A stretch of 64,000 nt of DNA. It comes from Prauserella alba. GTDB lineage: Bacteria > Actinomycetota > Actinomycetes > Mycobacteriales > Pseudonocardiaceae. A program made the position numbers and the translations under genes. Location: contig NZ_JAMTCH010000003.1 in the NCBI RefSeq assembly GCF_024171735.1, forward strand, positions 546,841-610,840, written 5' to 3'. Below the pieces are notes generated by a model. The model searched no databases. It saw only the letters and a program-made list of their open reading frames with translations, and was not told the origin of the DNA. Positions 20,524 to 30,550 of the stretch are shown here, one piece after another; positions within the stretch are counted from its first letter, which is position 1; each line of letters starts with the position of its first letter.

Positions 20524-21036
20524 GTGCTTCGGATTCGCCGTGACCATGTCGATGCGATCGTCGCCCACGCCCGTCGTGACCACCCCGACGAGGCCTGTGG
20601 GGTGATCGCGGGACCCGACGATGGCAGCGACACCCCAGAGCGCTACATCCCGATGGTCAACGCGGCCCGCTCGCCGACGTTCTACGAGTTCGACTCGGGC
20701 GATCTCCTGAAGCTGTACCGCGAGATGGCCGCGGCCGACGAGACACCCGTCGTGATCTACCACTCGCACACGGCCACCGAGGCCTACCCTTCACGGACCG
20801 ACATCGCGTTCGCCTCGGAACCCTTCGCGCACTACGTGCTCGTGTCGACCAGGGACGAGCACGTCACGGAGTTCCGGTCGTACCGGATCGTCGAGGGCGA
20901 GGTCACCGAGGAGCCGGTGCAGATCGTCGGGGACGCCGGAGCCGAGAGCGCGGCGATCCGGCTGAATCCGGACGTCACGCCCGTCGAGTCGTACATGTTC
21001 GCCAACACCGGCAGCGACGACGTCCCCGACGCCTGA
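20524..21036 (+). CDS. mec: JAMM metalloprotease for CysO processing
   Basis: Zinc JAMM/MPN+ peptidase that releases cysteine from the CysO-cysteine adduct in mycobacteria. 170 residues. The zinc motif HSHTATEAYPSRTD is exact for the family, with the catalytic Glu supplied by HPDEACGVIAG. GTG 20524 is chosen because it aligns with relatives starting just before the LRIRRDHVD helix and has a G-rich box before it; ATG 20515 would add three residues. It is first of mec-cysO-cysM. The C-terminal roughly 30 residues extend beyond the conserved domain. Confidence 0.95.
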   Translation: MLRIRRDHVDAIVAHARRDHPDEACGVIAGPDDGSDTPERYIPMVNAARSPTFYEFDSGDLLKLYREMAAADETPVVIYHSHTATEAYPSRTDIAFASEPFAHYVLVSTRDEHVTEFRSYRIVEGEVTEEPVQIVGDAGAESAAIRLNPDVTPVESYMFANTGSDDVPDA

Positions 21037-21061
21037 TCACTCCCCGGCGTAGCCCGGGTCA

Positions 21062-21082
21062 CACGCGGAATTTTCCCGCGTG
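21062..21082 (+). promoter_or_regulatory. Hairpin between mec and cysO
   Basis: CACGCGG and CCCGCGTG pair around AATTTT-type sequence in the 91-bp gap between mec and cysO. No T-run follows, so it may be an mRNA-stability element or attenuator rather than a terminator. A clear GGAGG ribosome site lies downstream, seven bases before cysO. Confidence 0.4.
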
Positions 21083-21127
21083 CTCAAACGTCTGTCTGAT
21101 CGACAAGCCATTCTGCGGAGGTAACCC

Positions 21128-22359
<1,232 letters not shown>

Positions 22360-22379
22360 CGACGGTCTCCTTGTCGACA

Positions 22380-22422
22380 CGGCTGCGGCCCCATCGGTTT
22401 CCGGTGGGGCCGCAGCCGTTTT
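22380..22422 (+). terminator. Strong rho-independent terminator after cysM
   Basis: An 18-bp stem (22380-22397 with 22401-22418, one G-U pair) around a TTT loop, followed by TTTT. It ends the mec-cysO-cysM transcript and may also act for the convergent kinase-like gene. Confidence 0.9.
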
Positions 22423-22483
22423 CGGTCGCAGCTGTGTCGGGCGCAGCCGTGTGTCGGTCGCAGTCGTGTCGGTCGCGGCTGTG
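22422..22483. repeat. 15-bp tandem repeat, four copies, abutting a stop codon
   Basis: Units at 22422, 22437 (two bases longer), 22454 and 22469 follow TCGGTCGCAGTCGTG with a few changes. The last unit ends at the base before the stop codon of the minus-strand uridine-kinase-like gene (22484-22486). The array starts in the T-run of the cysM terminator. Confidence 0.85.
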
Positions 22484-23110
22484 TCAGTCCCGGACGGCGG
22501 GGTTCCGCGGGTGGTCCATGCGCACCACGACGTCCGCGGTATCGGTGGGGGAGACCTCGCGTTCGTACCGTTCGTACGCCGGCAGCGCCCAGCGGGAGTC
22601 GGCCGGTGTGTTGCGGCTCAGCGCCGCCGGTGACAGCCACAGGTGGACCGTCAGGTCGAAGTCCAGTCCGCGGCCGAGCAGCAGTTCCCCGTCGACGAGC
22701 ACGACCGCACCGCGGGGCAGCGCCGCACGCGGCTCCCGGTAGGCGCGGTCGGCGCCGGCGTCCCACAGCGCCGGCAGCACCTCGCCCGTGCCGCCCGGCC
22801 GCAGCGGGTTGAGCACCTCCCGGCGCAGCGCTCCGACGTCGAGCCAGTCCTCGTACCGCGTGTCGGGGTCGTGGCGGCCGCGTTCGAACCGCAGCGACGC
22901 CGGTCGCAGGAAATCCCACGCCGACACGCGCAGTACCTCGCGTCCCGCCGCTCGCAGGGGGTCGACGAGTGCGTCGGCGAGTCCGGCCGGGTCGGCGGCG
23001 CCCGCCGCACCGTCGAACGCCACGGCCGGGTTCCGTTCGGTGGTCCGTGCTCCGATCCGTTCGGCGAGTTCGGTCACGAGACGGTCGAACGAGATGGGCC
23101 GGAAACGCAC
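22484..23110 (-). CDS. Uridine-kinase-like nucleotide-binding protein
   Basis: 208 residues with the layout of P-loop NTPases annotated as uridine kinase in actinobacteria: a VAFDGAAGAADP loop in the Walker A position, RVSAWDFLRPASLRFE, RYEDWLDVGALRREV and VVLVDGELLLGRGLDFDLTVHL as a Walker B-like strand. The loop lacks the GxxxxGK(S/T) lysine, so phosphoryl transfer is not assured. It starts at GTG 23108-23110. It is inserted between cysM and the rhomboid gene, which are adjacent in mycobacteria. Confidence 0.65.
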   Translation of the reverse strand: MRFRPISFDRLVTELAERIGARTTERNPAVAFDGAAGAADPAGLADALVDPLRAAGREVLRVSAWDFLRPASLRFERGRHDPDTRYEDWLDVGALRREVLNPLRPGGTGEVLPALWDAGADRAYREPRAALPRGAVVLVDGELLLGRGLDFDLTVHLWLSPAALSRNTPADSRWALPAYERYEREVSPTDTADVVVRMDHPRNPAVRD

Positions 23111-23236
23111 GCCGGCGATCCTACGGACCGGGCACCGGCGGGGCCGTCACGGCCAACCGCGGTGTGCCGGCATCGAGGCCGGAGCCCCCGCGGTCCGCAA
23201 GCCGGACTCCCGGGGCCGACCTCGGATTCCGCTGGC

Positions 23237-23320
23237 CCCCGGAATCCGCAACACGGGCCCCGGAATCCGCAACACGAGCCCCGGAAGCCGCAACACGGGC
23301 CCCGGGATCCGCAACACGCG
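23237..23320. repeat. Four 21-bp tandem repeats, GCAACACG family
   Basis: Units start at 23237, 23258, 23279 and 23300. All begin CCCCGG(A/G)A or a close variant and end CCGCAACACG plus two variable bases. They match the array at 2354-2458 unit for unit. The array lies in the divergent gap between the uridine-kinase-like gene and the rhomboid gene, 76 bp before the rhomboid start. Confidence 0.92.
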
Positions 23321-23395
23321 GGTGGGCCGGGCGGGCCGGTGGATTTCAGGGTCTTCACCGAGGCCCGGCAGGGTGCGGAGCCGTAATCTGGACCT

Positions 23396-24067
23396 GTGAG
23401 TATGCAGCCCGTTCCCACGCCAGGAGCCGGCGACGCCAAGAGCGCGCGCCCGCCGGCCAAGCGGATCCTGCCGCCGAAACCCCTCGCGGCCGGCATCGTC
23501 GCGCTGGCCTTCACCGTGGTGCTGTACGTGATCGAGCTGATCGACGTCATCCTGCCCGCGAGACTCGACGACGGTGGCATCGTGGCGCGGTCGCTGGGCG
23601 GGCTCGACGGCATCGCGTGGGCGCCACTGCTGCACAGCGGCTGGGGTCACCTGCTGGCCAACACGGTGCCGGTGCTGGTCTTCGCGTTCCTCGCGATGGC
23701 TGGCGGCATCGGCCAGTGGGTGATGGTGACGGCGACGATCTGGCTGGTTGGCGGCCTCGGCGTGTGGCTCACCGGGCCGCCGGAGATCGTCACGGTCGGC
23801 GCGTCGGGGCTCGCGTTCGGCTGGCTGGCGTTCCTGCTGGTGCGGGGCGTGTTCAACCGGAGCGCCGGGCAGCTCGCCGTCGCGGCGGTGCTGCTGGCGA
23901 TCTGGGGCGGCATGCTGTGGGGCGTGCTGCCCGGCCAGGCCGGCATCTCGTGGCAGGGCCACCTGTTCGGTGCGCTCGGCGGCGTGCTGGCCGCCTGGCT
24001 GGCTGCGAAGGCCGATCGGGCGGCGAGCCGCAGGACGGCGGGCGGCACCGGTCCGGCTCCGGGATAA
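23396..24067 (+). CDS. Rhomboid-family intramembrane serine protease
   Basis: 223 residues with about six membrane helices. The family motifs are [11 protein letters not shown] on helix 2, the catalytic Ser in [11 protein letters not shown] on helix 4 and the catalytic His in [12 protein letters not shown] on helix 6. It starts GTG 23396 (ATG 23402 possible) with a Pro-rich cytosolic N-terminus. It holds the Rv1337 position just before murI. Substrates of actinobacterial rhomboids are not known. Confidence 0.9.
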   Translation: MSMQPVPTPGAGDAKSARPPAKRILPPKPLAAGIVALAFTVVLYVIELIDVILPARLDDGGIVARSLGGLDGIAWAPLLHSGWGHLLANTVPVLVFAFLAMAGGIGQWVMVTATIWLVGGLGVWLTGPPEIVTVGASGLAFGWLAFLLVRGVFNRSAGQLAVAAVLLAIWGGMLWGVLPGQAGISWQGHLFGALGGVLAAWLAAKADRAASRRTAGGTGPAPG

Positions 24068-24077
24068 CCTGCAGTAC

Positions 24078-24860
24078 GTGAGTGCCCCGATCGGAATCTT
24101 CGACTCCGGCGTCGGCGGGCTGACCGTCGCCCGCGCCATCGCCGACCAACTGCCCGCCGAGAGCCTGCGTTACGTCGGGGACACCGCACACGCCCCGTAC
24201 GGGCCGCTGCCCATCGCCCGCGCCCGGGAACTGGCGCTGCAGGCGCTCGACGGGCTCGTCGACGACGGGGTGAAGGCGCTGGTGATCGCCTGCAACACGG
24301 CGTCGTCGGCCTGCCTGCGGGACGCCAGGGAGCGGTACGACATCCCGGTGGTCGAGGTCGTGCTGCCCGCGGTGCGCCGTGCCGTCGCCACGACCCGCAA
24401 CGGCCGCGTCGGCATGATCGGGACGGAGGGCACCGTGCGTTCGCGCGCCTACGACGACGCGTTCGCCGCTGCCCACGACACGGCGCTCACCAGCGTCGCC
24501 TGCCCGCGGTTCGTCGACTTCGTCGAACGCGGCATCACGTCGGGACGGCAGGTGCTCGGACTGGCGCAGGGCTACCTCGAACCGCTGGCGCGGGACGGGA
24601 TCGACACGCTGATCCTCGGCTGCACGCACTACCCGCTGCTCACCGGTGTGCTGCAGCTGGCGATGGGTCCCGAGGTCACGCTCGTGTCGAGTGCCGAGGA
24701 GACCGCCAAGGACGTGGTGCGGGTGCTCACCGAACGCGACCTGCTGGCCGAGCCGGAGCACGAGCCCCGGCACGTCTTCCACGCCACCGGCGACCAGGAA
24801 CGGTTCACCCGGCTGGCGGGCCGGTTCATGGGATTCGGCCCCGCGCTGACGGTGGCCTGA
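24078..24860 (+). CDS. murI: Glutamate racemase
   Basis: Makes D-glutamate for peptidoglycan. 260 residues starting at GTG 24078. The first catalytic Cys is in [11 protein letters not shown] and the second in [11 protein letters not shown], with the substrate loop [11 protein letters not shown] at the N-terminus and [11 protein letters not shown] after it. It begins 10 bp after the rhomboid gene, so the two are probably cotranscribed. Confidence 0.96.
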   Translation: MSAPIGIFDSGVGGLTVARAIADQLPAESLRYVGDTAHAPYGPLPIARARELALQALDGLVDDGVKALVIACNTASSACLRDARERYDIPVVEVVLPAVRRAVATTRNGRVGMIGTEGTVRSRAYDDAFAAAHDTALTSVACPRFVDFVERGITSGRQVLGLAQGYLEPLARDGIDTLILGCTHYPLLTGVLQLAMGPEVTLVSSAEETAKDVVRVLTERDLLAEPEHEPRHVFHATGDQERFTRLAGRFMGFGPALTVA

Positions 24861-24959
24861 CGCGGCCGGTGGCGCTGCCCGTGCCGGCCGCCACGCGTGG
24901 CGTGCTCACCGCCACGTAGTGCAGGCATCCGGCGAGCCGGCTGTGGCAAGGTACGACGC

Positions 24960-25730
24960 GTGCGACTCTCGATCCTCGGTTGCTCGGGCAGCATCCCCGG
25001 GCCGAACAGCGCGGCATCCGGCTACGTCGTCGAGGCCGACGGTTTCGTGCTCGGCCTCGAACTGGGTAACGGCACGCTGGCGCAGCTGCAGGCCGTGCGG
25101 GATCCGTTCGACCTGGACGCCCTGGTGTTGTCGCACCTGCACCCCGACCACTGCGCCGACATGAGCGCGCTGACCGTGCTGCGCCGGTACCACCCCGCAC
25201 CGCCGTACGACCCGGCCCGGCACCGGCTGCCGGTGCACGCCCCCGAGCAGGCTCCCGTGCGACTGGCCTACGCGTTCGCGGCCGACGAGGCCGAGCGCGG
25301 CGACGCGGATCTGTCCGACGTCTACGACTTCCGGCCGTTGTCGGAGGGAACCCGGCGGCTCGGCCCGGTCGAGGTGGTGACGGTGCCGATGGACCATCCG
25401 ACGCCCGCGTTCGGCGTCCGGCTGTCCCACGGTGGGCGCACGCTCGCCTACACGGGCGATACGGGGCCGTGCGACGAGCTGGACACGCTCGCGGCCGGGG
25501 CCGACGTGTTGTTGGCCGAGGCGTCGTGGACCGACGCGCCCGACCGGCCCGCCGGGGTGCATCTGTCCGGCAGGCAGGCGGGTGAGCTGGCCGCGCGCGC
25601 CGGGGTCGGCAGATTGCTGCTCACGCACATCGCACCGTGGACCGACGCCGCCGCGGTGCTCGCCGAGGCGCGGGCGGTGTTCGGCGGCGACGTCGGCGTG
25701 GTGATCCAGGGCGAGACGTACGACATCTAG
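24960..25730 (+). CDS. Metallo-beta-lactamase-fold hydrolase, Rv1339-like
   Basis: 256 residues. The MBL metal motif is [10 protein letters not shown] (residues about 59-68), with further ligands in [20 protein letters not shown] and LTHIAPW. It starts at GTG 24960 with the strand [15 protein letters not shown]. It holds the Rv1339 position between murI and rph. The mycobacterial counterpart has been described as an atypical class II cyclic-nucleotide phosphodiesterase; that activity here is inferred from gene order and fold. Confidence 0.88.
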   Translation: MRLSILGCSGSIPGPNSAASGYVVEADGFVLGLELGNGTLAQLQAVRDPFDLDALVLSHLHPDHCADMSALTVLRRYHPAPPYDPARHRLPVHAPEQAPVRLAYAFAADEAERGDADLSDVYDFRPLSEGTRRLGPVEVVTVPMDHPTPAFGVRLSHGGRTLAYTGDTGPCDELDTLAAGADVLLAEASWTDAPDRPAGVHLSGRQAGELAARAGVGRLLLTHIAPWTDAAAVLAEARAVFGGDVGVVIQGETYDI

Positions 25731-25803
25731 CGCGGGCACGGATCTCCGCCGGGGCGGCCCGTCGGGGCGGAGCGGCGGCGAGCCGGGTTGTAGGGTCGGC
25801 CCC

Positions 25804-26586
25804 GTGGTGCGAAAAGACGGCAGGAACGACGACCAGCTCCGCGAGGTACGGATCACCCGCGGTTTTCAGCAGTGGCCGGCGGGGTCGGTGCTGATCGAGT
25901 TCGGCGACACGAAGGTGCTGTGCGCGGCGAGCGTCAGCGAGGGTGTGCCGCGGTGGCGAGCCGGATCCGGGCTCGGCTGGCTCACGGCCGAGTACGCGAT
26001 GCTGCCGTCCGCGACACATGACCGCAGCAGCCGTGAGTCCGTGAAGGGCAAGATCGGCGGCCGTACCCACGAGATCAGCAGGCTCGTCGGCCGGTCGCTG
26101 CGTTCGTGCATCGACCTGGCTGCACTGGGCGAGAACACGATCCAGCTCGACTGCGACGTCATCCAGGCCGACGGCGGCACCCGCACGGCTGCGATCACCG
26201 GTGCTTACATCGCGCTGGCCGACGCCATCACGTGGCTCGCCGCGGCGGGCAAGCTCGCGGATCCGAAACCGTTGTCGGCCACGGTGTCCGCGATCAGTGT
26301 CGGCGTGGTCGACGGCCGGGTGCGGCTCGACCTGCCCTACGAGGAGGACTCGCGGGCCGAGGTCGACATGAACGTCGTGGCCACGGATGCGGGCACGCTC
26401 ATCGAGGTGCAGGGCACCGGCGAGGGCGCCACCTTCACCCGGTCCACGTTGGACAAGATGCTGGATCTGGCGCAGGCCGGATGCGCAGAGCTCGCGCGCA
26501 AGCAGTCGGAGGCGCTCGCCGAGCCGTACCCCGGCACGCTGCCCGAACCCGCACCCGCGAACAAGAAGTCGAAGGGCTCCAAGTGA
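25804..26586 (+). CDS. rph: Ribonuclease PH
   Basis: Phosphate-dependent 3'-exonuclease that trims tRNA 3' ends. 260 residues starting GTG 25804. Family segments are [48 protein letters not shown] and [17 protein letters not shown]. The C-terminal tail is Lys-rich (NKKSKGSK). It overlaps rdgB by 4 bp. Confidence 0.96.
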   Translation: MVRKDGRNDDQLREVRITRGFQQWPAGSVLIEFGDTKVLCAASVSEGVPRWRAGSGLGWLTAEYAMLPSATHDRSSRESVKGKIGGRTHEISRLVGRSLRSCIDLAALGENTIQLDCDVIQADGGTRTAAITGAYIALADAITWLAAAGKLADPKPLSATVSAISVGVVDGRVRLDLPYEEDSRAEVDMNVVATDAGTLIEVQGTGEGATFTRSTLDKMLDLAQAGCAELARKQSEALAEPYPGTLPEPAPANKKSKGSK

Positions 26587-27197
26587 CGATGCGGATCCTG
26601 CTCGCCACGCGGAACGCGGGCAAACTCGACGAGTTGCGCCGTATCGTCGTCAAACGTGGCCTCGGCGAGGTTCGGGTGCTCGGACTGTCCGATGTGGAGG
26701 ACTTTCCGGAGGCGCCGGAGACCGGTGCGACATTCGAGGAGAACGCGGTAGCCAAGGCGCACGACGCCGCGAAGGCGACCGGACTGCCCGCGATCGCCGA
26801 CGACTCCGGACTGAGCATCGATGCGCTGGGCGGTATGCCCGGCGTGCTGTCGGCGCGCTGGTCCGGGCAGCACGGCGACGACGAGGCCAACCTCCGGCTC
26901 GTGCTCGGGCAGCTGCAGGACGTACCGGACGAGCGCCGGGGCGGCGGATTCGTGTCCGCGGCGGCGTTCGTCGTTCCCGACGGCAAGGAGATCGTGGTGC
27001 GCGGCGAATGGCGCGGCACGATCATCCGCGAACCGCGCGGCACCAACGGTTTCGGCTACGACCCGATCTTCGTCCCGGACGGCGAGACGCGGACGGCCGC
27101 CCAGCTCCAGCCCGCGGAGAAGGACGCCGTGTCCCACCGGGGCAAGGCGTTGCGTTCGCTGCTGCCGCATCTGCAGGAGTACGTCGAGGGCCAGTGA
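26583..27197 (+). CDS. rdgB: Non-canonical purine NTP pyrophosphatase (RdgB/HAM1)
   Basis: Removes dITP and XTP from the nucleotide pool. 204 residues from GTG 26583 (overlapping the rph stop), or 202 from ATG 26589. Motifs: [53 protein letters not shown] and [11 protein letters not shown]. It is the last gene of the conserved core block and is convergent with the peroxiredoxin gene. Confidence 0.95.
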   Translation: MTMRILLATRNAGKLDELRRIVVKRGLGEVRVLGLSDVEDFPEAPETGATFEENAVAKAHDAAKATGLPAIADDSGLSIDALGGMPGVLSARWSGQHGDDEANLRLVLGQLQDVPDERRGGGFVSAAAFVVPDGKEIVVRGEWRGTIIREPRGTNGFGYDPIFVPDGETRTAAQLQPAEKDAVSHRGKALRSLLPHLQEYVEGQ

Positions 27198-27310
27198 GCC
27201 ACCCCGGCCCCGGCGCGGCCGACGCCGCCCCGCCGGGGTTCGGTGGAACTCCGGGGGTCGAGTGCCGGCCGCACCGACGGTGGGGCGGCGCAGCCGGCGG
27301 GCCGCAGATC

Positions 27311-27790
27311 TCAGCTGCCCAGCTTGAGTTCTTTGAGCAGTCGCGCCACGTGCCCCGTCGCGCGGACGTTGTACATCGCCTTGGCGATCACGCCGTCACC
27401 GTCGATCACGAACGTCGAGCGGATCACGCCCTGCACGATCTTGCCGTAGTTCTTCTTCTCGCCGAACGCGCCGTACGCCGACAGCACCGTCTTGTCCGGG
27501 TCCGACAGCAGCGGGAACGTCAGCCCCTCGTTCTCGGCGAAGGCGGCGAGCTTGGCCGGCTTGTCCGGCGAGACGCCGAGCACCTGGTAACCGGAGTCAC
27601 CGAGCAGGGCCAGGTTGTCGCGGAAGTCGCATGCCTGCGTGGTGCAGCCCGGCGTACTCGCGCGCGGGTAGAAGTACACGACGACGGGGCCGCCGCGGAA
27701 GCTGGCGAGGGAGACCTCGCCTCCCTCGCTGTCGGGCAGGGTGAAGTCGGGGGCCTTGTCGCCGGGTTCCAGTCGAGTCTGCTCGGTCAT
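27311..27790 (-). CDS. bcp: Peroxiredoxin Bcp (AhpE/BCP type)
   Basis: Thiol peroxidase of 159 residues. The peroxidatic Cys is in FYPRASTPGCTTQACDFR, followed at the usual five-residue spacing by a resolving Cys. LEPGDKAPDFTLPDSEG opens the fold. The start is ATG 27788-27790; the longer frame upstream is Arg-rich and has no homologous look. It acts in the cytosol against organic peroxides with thioredoxin-type reductants. Confidence 0.93.
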   Translation of the reverse strand: MTEQTRLEPGDKAPDFTLPDSEGGEVSLASFRGGPVVVYFYPRASTPGCTTQACDFRDNLALLGDSGYQVLGVSPDKPAKLAAFAENEGLTFPLLSDPDKTVLSAYGAFGEKKNYGKIVQGVIRSTFVIDGDGVIAKAMYNVRATGHVARLLKELKLGS

Positions 27791-27825
27791 GCCCGCAGCG
27801 TATCCGGCGCGCGCGTGGCCCGGCG

Positions 27826-28407
27826 TCACACCTGACCGTGGTAGGTCGCCTCGGCCCCGCCGGACGTGTCCGGGCACACGGTGAGTTCGACGGGCGCGCG
27901 GTGGGCCGGTACGGCGAACGCGTAGGGCAGGTCGACGCGGTCACCCGCGGGCAGGTCGCGGTCGGCGTCGACGATGCCGGTGTAGCCCTGCGTCGGGTCG
28001 ACGACCTGCGGGGCGCGCTTGTCGCCGGAGGTGGCGCGCACGGACAGCTGGGAGAGCCGGTAAGCCGTGTCCGTCTCGTTGCGCACCGTGAGCGTGAACG
28101 CCGCGGCGCGGTCGGCGTCCGGGAACGCCGAGTCGCTGGGGGTGAACGTCTTGGGTTCGGACACGTTGACGATCAGCCCGGAACCGAATCGGTAGTCGCC
28201 GCCGAACAGGACGGCCCGTGGGGCGGGCTTCTCATGGGGCCCAGTCTCGTGAGGCCGGGTCTCGTGGGCTCGCGTCTCGGACATCGGTACCCGGCTGGTG
28301 GTGCCGGGGGGAACGGCCGCGCCACCCTCGGGGGTCACGGGTTCGGCACCACAGCCGGTCAGTGCCAGGAGCGCGCAGACGGCCAGCGCCGGCCTGCCCT
28401 TTCGCAC
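27826..28407 (-). CDS. Predicted lipoprotein
   Basis: 193 residues. A type II signal sequence ends in the lipobox LALTGC, so Cys19 or so is lipidated. A His-rich five-residue repeat follows (ETRAHETRPHETGPHEK). The folded part is a beta-sandwich resembling DUF4352: AFTLTVRNETDTAYRLSQL, GYTGIVDADRDLPAGDRVDLPY and VELTVCPDTSGG. A second protein with the same plan is encoded at 39985-40521. Such proteins lie on the outer face of the membrane; function unknown. Confidence 0.75.
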   Translation of the reverse strand: MRKGRPALAVCALLALTGCGAEPVTPEGGAAVPPGTTSRVPMSETRAHETRPHETGPHEKPAPRAVLFGGDYRFGSGLIVNVSEPKTFTPSDSAFPDADRAAAFTLTVRNETDTAYRLSQLSVRATSGDKRAPQVVDPTQGYTGIVDADRDLPAGDRVDLPYAFAVPAHRAPVELTVCPDTSGGAEATYHGQV

Positions 28408-28852
28408 CGCTGTCGCTCCTGTTCCGCCCGCTGGTGTCCCGCACTGCCGGCTCGTCGTCGATACGGGCTACCGCAGGCCTCGTCGGCCTGTGCGGTGTCC
28501 GCACCGGGCTCCGGGTGGCGCCCGGGACCACTGTGCGTGCGTCGGCGGGGTGGTGCCACCCGCACGGCGCGGTTGAGGCGTTCCTGGTTCTGGGCTGTGT
28601 CCTGCTCGTGATCCGCGAATGTCCTGTGTCACACGGTCGGGTACCGCCGAATGGTGGAGTCCGGCGCGGTGCTCCGCCGGGCATCGGCACCACGCGGGCA
28701 CCGGGAGCCGGCAACACGCGGTTCCGGCAACACGAGACTCCGGCAACACGAGACTCCGGCAACACGCAGCTCCGGCGACACGCAGCTCCGGCGCGACCCG
28801 GACCCGGCAACTCGGACCAGGTTTCCGGGTGCGGGGCCGGTCGCCGGGTCGG
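28408..28852. other. Gene-free intergenic stretch
   Basis: 445 bp without a convincing coding frame. It lies between the lipoprotein start and the stop of a 58-residue membrane protein. The right-hand third holds the 16-bp repeat array at 28705-28815; nothing else recognisable was seen. Confidence 0.6.
28705..28815. repeat. 16-bp tandem repeats, six to seven copies, GCAACACG family
   Basis: Units at 28705 (17 bp), 28722, 28738, 28754, 28770 and 28786 share CTCCGGCAACACGAGA-like sequence; a seventh at 28802 is decayed. The core CCGGCAACACG matches the 21-bp arrays at 2354 and 23237 except for unit length, so this looks like a shorter-period member of the same family. Confidence 0.85.
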
Positions 28853-29029
28853 TCAGAGAGCGAACGCGAACAGCAGGATGAACACGGCGAACGTCACGAG
28901 CCACGCGACGATCAGCCAGCCCCAGTCGCGCCACGGGTCGACGACGCGGTTGTCCTCGCCCGGTACGTACACGCCGCGCAGTTCGAACCAGTCGGCGAGA
29001 CGTCCCGGCCAGCTGAGCGGATTCCGCAC
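28853..29029 (-). CDS. Small single-pass membrane protein
   Basis: 58 residues from GTG 29027-29029, with GGAGGTGA placed 5-10 bases upstream. The N-terminal half is soluble and Trp/Arg-rich (NPLSWPGRLADWFELRG, then VYVPGEDNRVVDPWRDW). The C-terminal 20 residues form one hydrophobic helix ending at the stop. The good ribosome site, codon-like GC pattern and amphipathic-then-hydrophobic plan support it as real. I do not recognise the family. Confidence 0.6.
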   Translation of the reverse strand: MRNPLSWPGRLADWFELRGVYVPGEDNRVVDPWRDWGWLIVAWLVTFAVFILLFAFAL

Positions 29030-29086
29030 GGGAAGGTCACCTCCGGCCCGGTCGACGACGGCGGTGGTGACAGTACTGCACGCACA

Positions 29087-29120
29087 CGGCCGCTGGCACC
29101 GCCGCGGGTGTCAGCGGCCG
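29087..29120 (-). terminator. Hairpin downstream of the SMR operon
   Basis: A roughly 14-bp stem (29087-29100 with 29106-29120, wobble pairs) around GCCGC lies about 80-110 bp past the stop of the last SMR gene. It fits a terminator for the DsbA-like/deaminase/SMR/SMR operon. There is no clear T-run. Confidence 0.5.
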
Positions 29121-29199
29121 CGGCGATGCCCGGCCGGGCACAGTCGCCCGGAACCGCCGCCCGGAACCGCGCGAGCCGGACGAGGCGGCCCCCGGGCCG

Positions 29200-29625
29200 T
29201 CAGGTTGTGCTCGCGGGCTGCTCCGCCGGTGCCGGCTCGTCGGCGAGTTTCAGCCACACGAGGCCGATGATGATCACTGCGAGCCAGCAGGCCTTCGCGA
29301 CGGTCAGGCTCTCGTCGAAGAAGACCGGCCCCAGTGCCGCCGCTCCCACGGCTCCGGTGCCTGCCCACACCGCGTAGCCGATGCCGACGTCGATCGTGCG
29401 CAGGGCGACGCTGAGGGCGAACAGGGTCAGCAGGAAGAAGACGACGGCGACGGCCGACCAGGACGCGACGGTGAATCCCTCGCTGCCGCCGACCGAGAGT
29501 GCGTAGCCCACCTCGAACGCACCCGCGAGCAGAAGGACGAGCCAGGCCCGCCCGCGCCGGTTTCGGGGCGTCTCCGCCGTGCTCGCGGCGGGTGTGCGTG
29601 CTGTGGGATCGGGGGTGGCTGACAT
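29200..29625 (-). CDS. Small multidrug resistance (SMR) transporter, subunit A-like
   Basis: 141 residues. After a hydrophilic N-terminus of about 27 residues come four membrane helices typical of the EmrE fold: WLVLLLAGAFEVGYALSVGG (with the membrane-embedded Glu), FFLLTLFALSVALRTIDVGIG, YAVWAGTGAVGAA and ACWLAVIIIGLVWLKLADEP. The essential Glu is present. It is last of a four-gene operon and pairs with a second SMR gene 77 bp upstream, so a heterodimer of the EbrAB/YkkCD type is likely. The long N-terminal tail is unusual for the family. Confidence 0.9.
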   Translation of the reverse strand: MSATPDPTARTPAASTAETPRNRRGRAWLVLLLAGAFEVGYALSVGGSEGFTVASWSAVAVVFFLLTLFALSVALRTIDVGIGYAVWAGTGAVGAAALGPVFFDESLTVAKACWLAVIIIGLVWLKLADEPAPAEQPASTT

Positions 29626-29702
29626 GTCGGTTCCTTCCTCGATGTGGTGGCAGGGAAGCGGATGCGGGATGTGGGCCGGGGTGCGGTTGGCGGAGCGGGG
29701 CA

Positions 29703-30023
29703 TCAGGCGGCGCCGCTGAGTTGCAGGCCTGCGACGCCGATGATGACGACGGCGATGCCCAGCAGCTTGTGCCGACTCAGCGACTGTCCGAAAAGGACTG
29801 CACCGAGGACGACGATGCCGACGCCCGCGACCGACGTCCAGATCGCGTAACCGGCGCCGACGTCGAACGTGAGCAGTGCGAGGCTCAGGAAGTACGTGGC
29901 GATGCCGCCGCTGAGCAGGGTCGCCGCGGTCCAGCCCGGCCGGGTGAAGCCGTGTGCTCGACTCGCCGAGATCGCGACGGCGATCTCGAAGACGATGGCG
30001 ACGGCGAGAAACAGCCAGTTCAT
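29703..30023 (-). CDS. SMR transporter, subunit B-like
   Basis: 106 residues, all four helices of the SMR fold with the conserved Glu in FLAVAIVFEIAVAISAS and the family segments FTRPGW, AYAIW-like AGYAIWTSVAGVG and LGIAVVIIGVAGLQL. ATG 30021-30023 overlaps the deaminase stop (ATGA), so it is translationally coupled. Paired unequal SMR proteins usually export quaternary ammonium compounds or guanidinium; the substrate here is unknown. Confidence 0.9.
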   Translation of the reverse strand: MNWLFLAVAIVFEIAVAISASRAHGFTRPGWTAATLLSGGIATYFLSLALLTFDVGAGYAIWTSVAGVGIVVLGAVLFGQSLSRHKLLGIAVVIIGVAGLQLSGAA

Positions 30024-30550
30024 GAGGGTTCCTTCGATGTGGTTCGGTCGTGGGTTCGGAGCGGTTCGGTGGTGCGGGCGCGGTGGAGTTCGCGGTAGCG
30101 GGTGAACGGCGCGAGTGATCCCGCCATGGGCAGGGGTCGTGCGGTTCTCGCGAGCGGCAGGCGGCCGGTGCCGGCCGCGGAGTAGCCGTCGCGGTAGTCG
30201 AAACCCCATATGGCCGCTGTCGCTGCGTCGACGGCGAAACGCACGGCCGCGACGCCGTGCTCGGCGGCGAAGCCGTAGCAGAGAGCGCACGGTTCGCCCG
30301 TCGCCAGCAGTGTCGCGCCCGCCACGGGATGGCTGCCGGGAGCGGCGATCGCCGTGCGGATCGCGACGATCTCGGCGTGTGCGGTGGGGTCGGCGGTCTC
30401 CCGGACCCGGTTGACGCCCGCCGCGCTCGGTTGGCCGTCACCGGCGACGAGGACCCCGACGAACGGCAGGCCGCCCGCCTCGACATGGCGGGCGGCGAAC
30501 GCCACCGCGTGCTCCATGGCCGTCCGCAGCACCGCCGGATCGGCGCTCAT
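30020..30550 (-). CDS. Cytidine/deoxycytidylate deaminase-fold nucleoside deaminase
   Basis: 176 residues of the zinc CDA fold. The zinc and catalytic residues are in PTAHAEIVAIRTA and GEPCALCYGFAAE (PCxxC). The C-terminal third is longer than in tRNA adenosine deaminase. It overlaps the DsbA-like gene upstream and the SMR gene downstream by 4 bp each. That coupling suggests it modifies a small amine or base which the SMR pair then exports. Guanine or creatinine-type deaminases share the motifs, so the substrate cannot be named. Confidence 0.85.
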   Translation of the reverse strand: MSADPAVLRTAMEHAVAFAARHVEAGGLPFVGVLVAGDGQPSAAGVNRVRETADPTAHAEIVAIRTAIAAPGSHPVAGATLLATGEPCALCYGFAAEHGVAAVRFAVDAATAAIWGFDYRDGYSAAGTGRLPLARTARPLPMAGSLAPFTRYRELHRARTTEPLRTHDRTTSKEPS

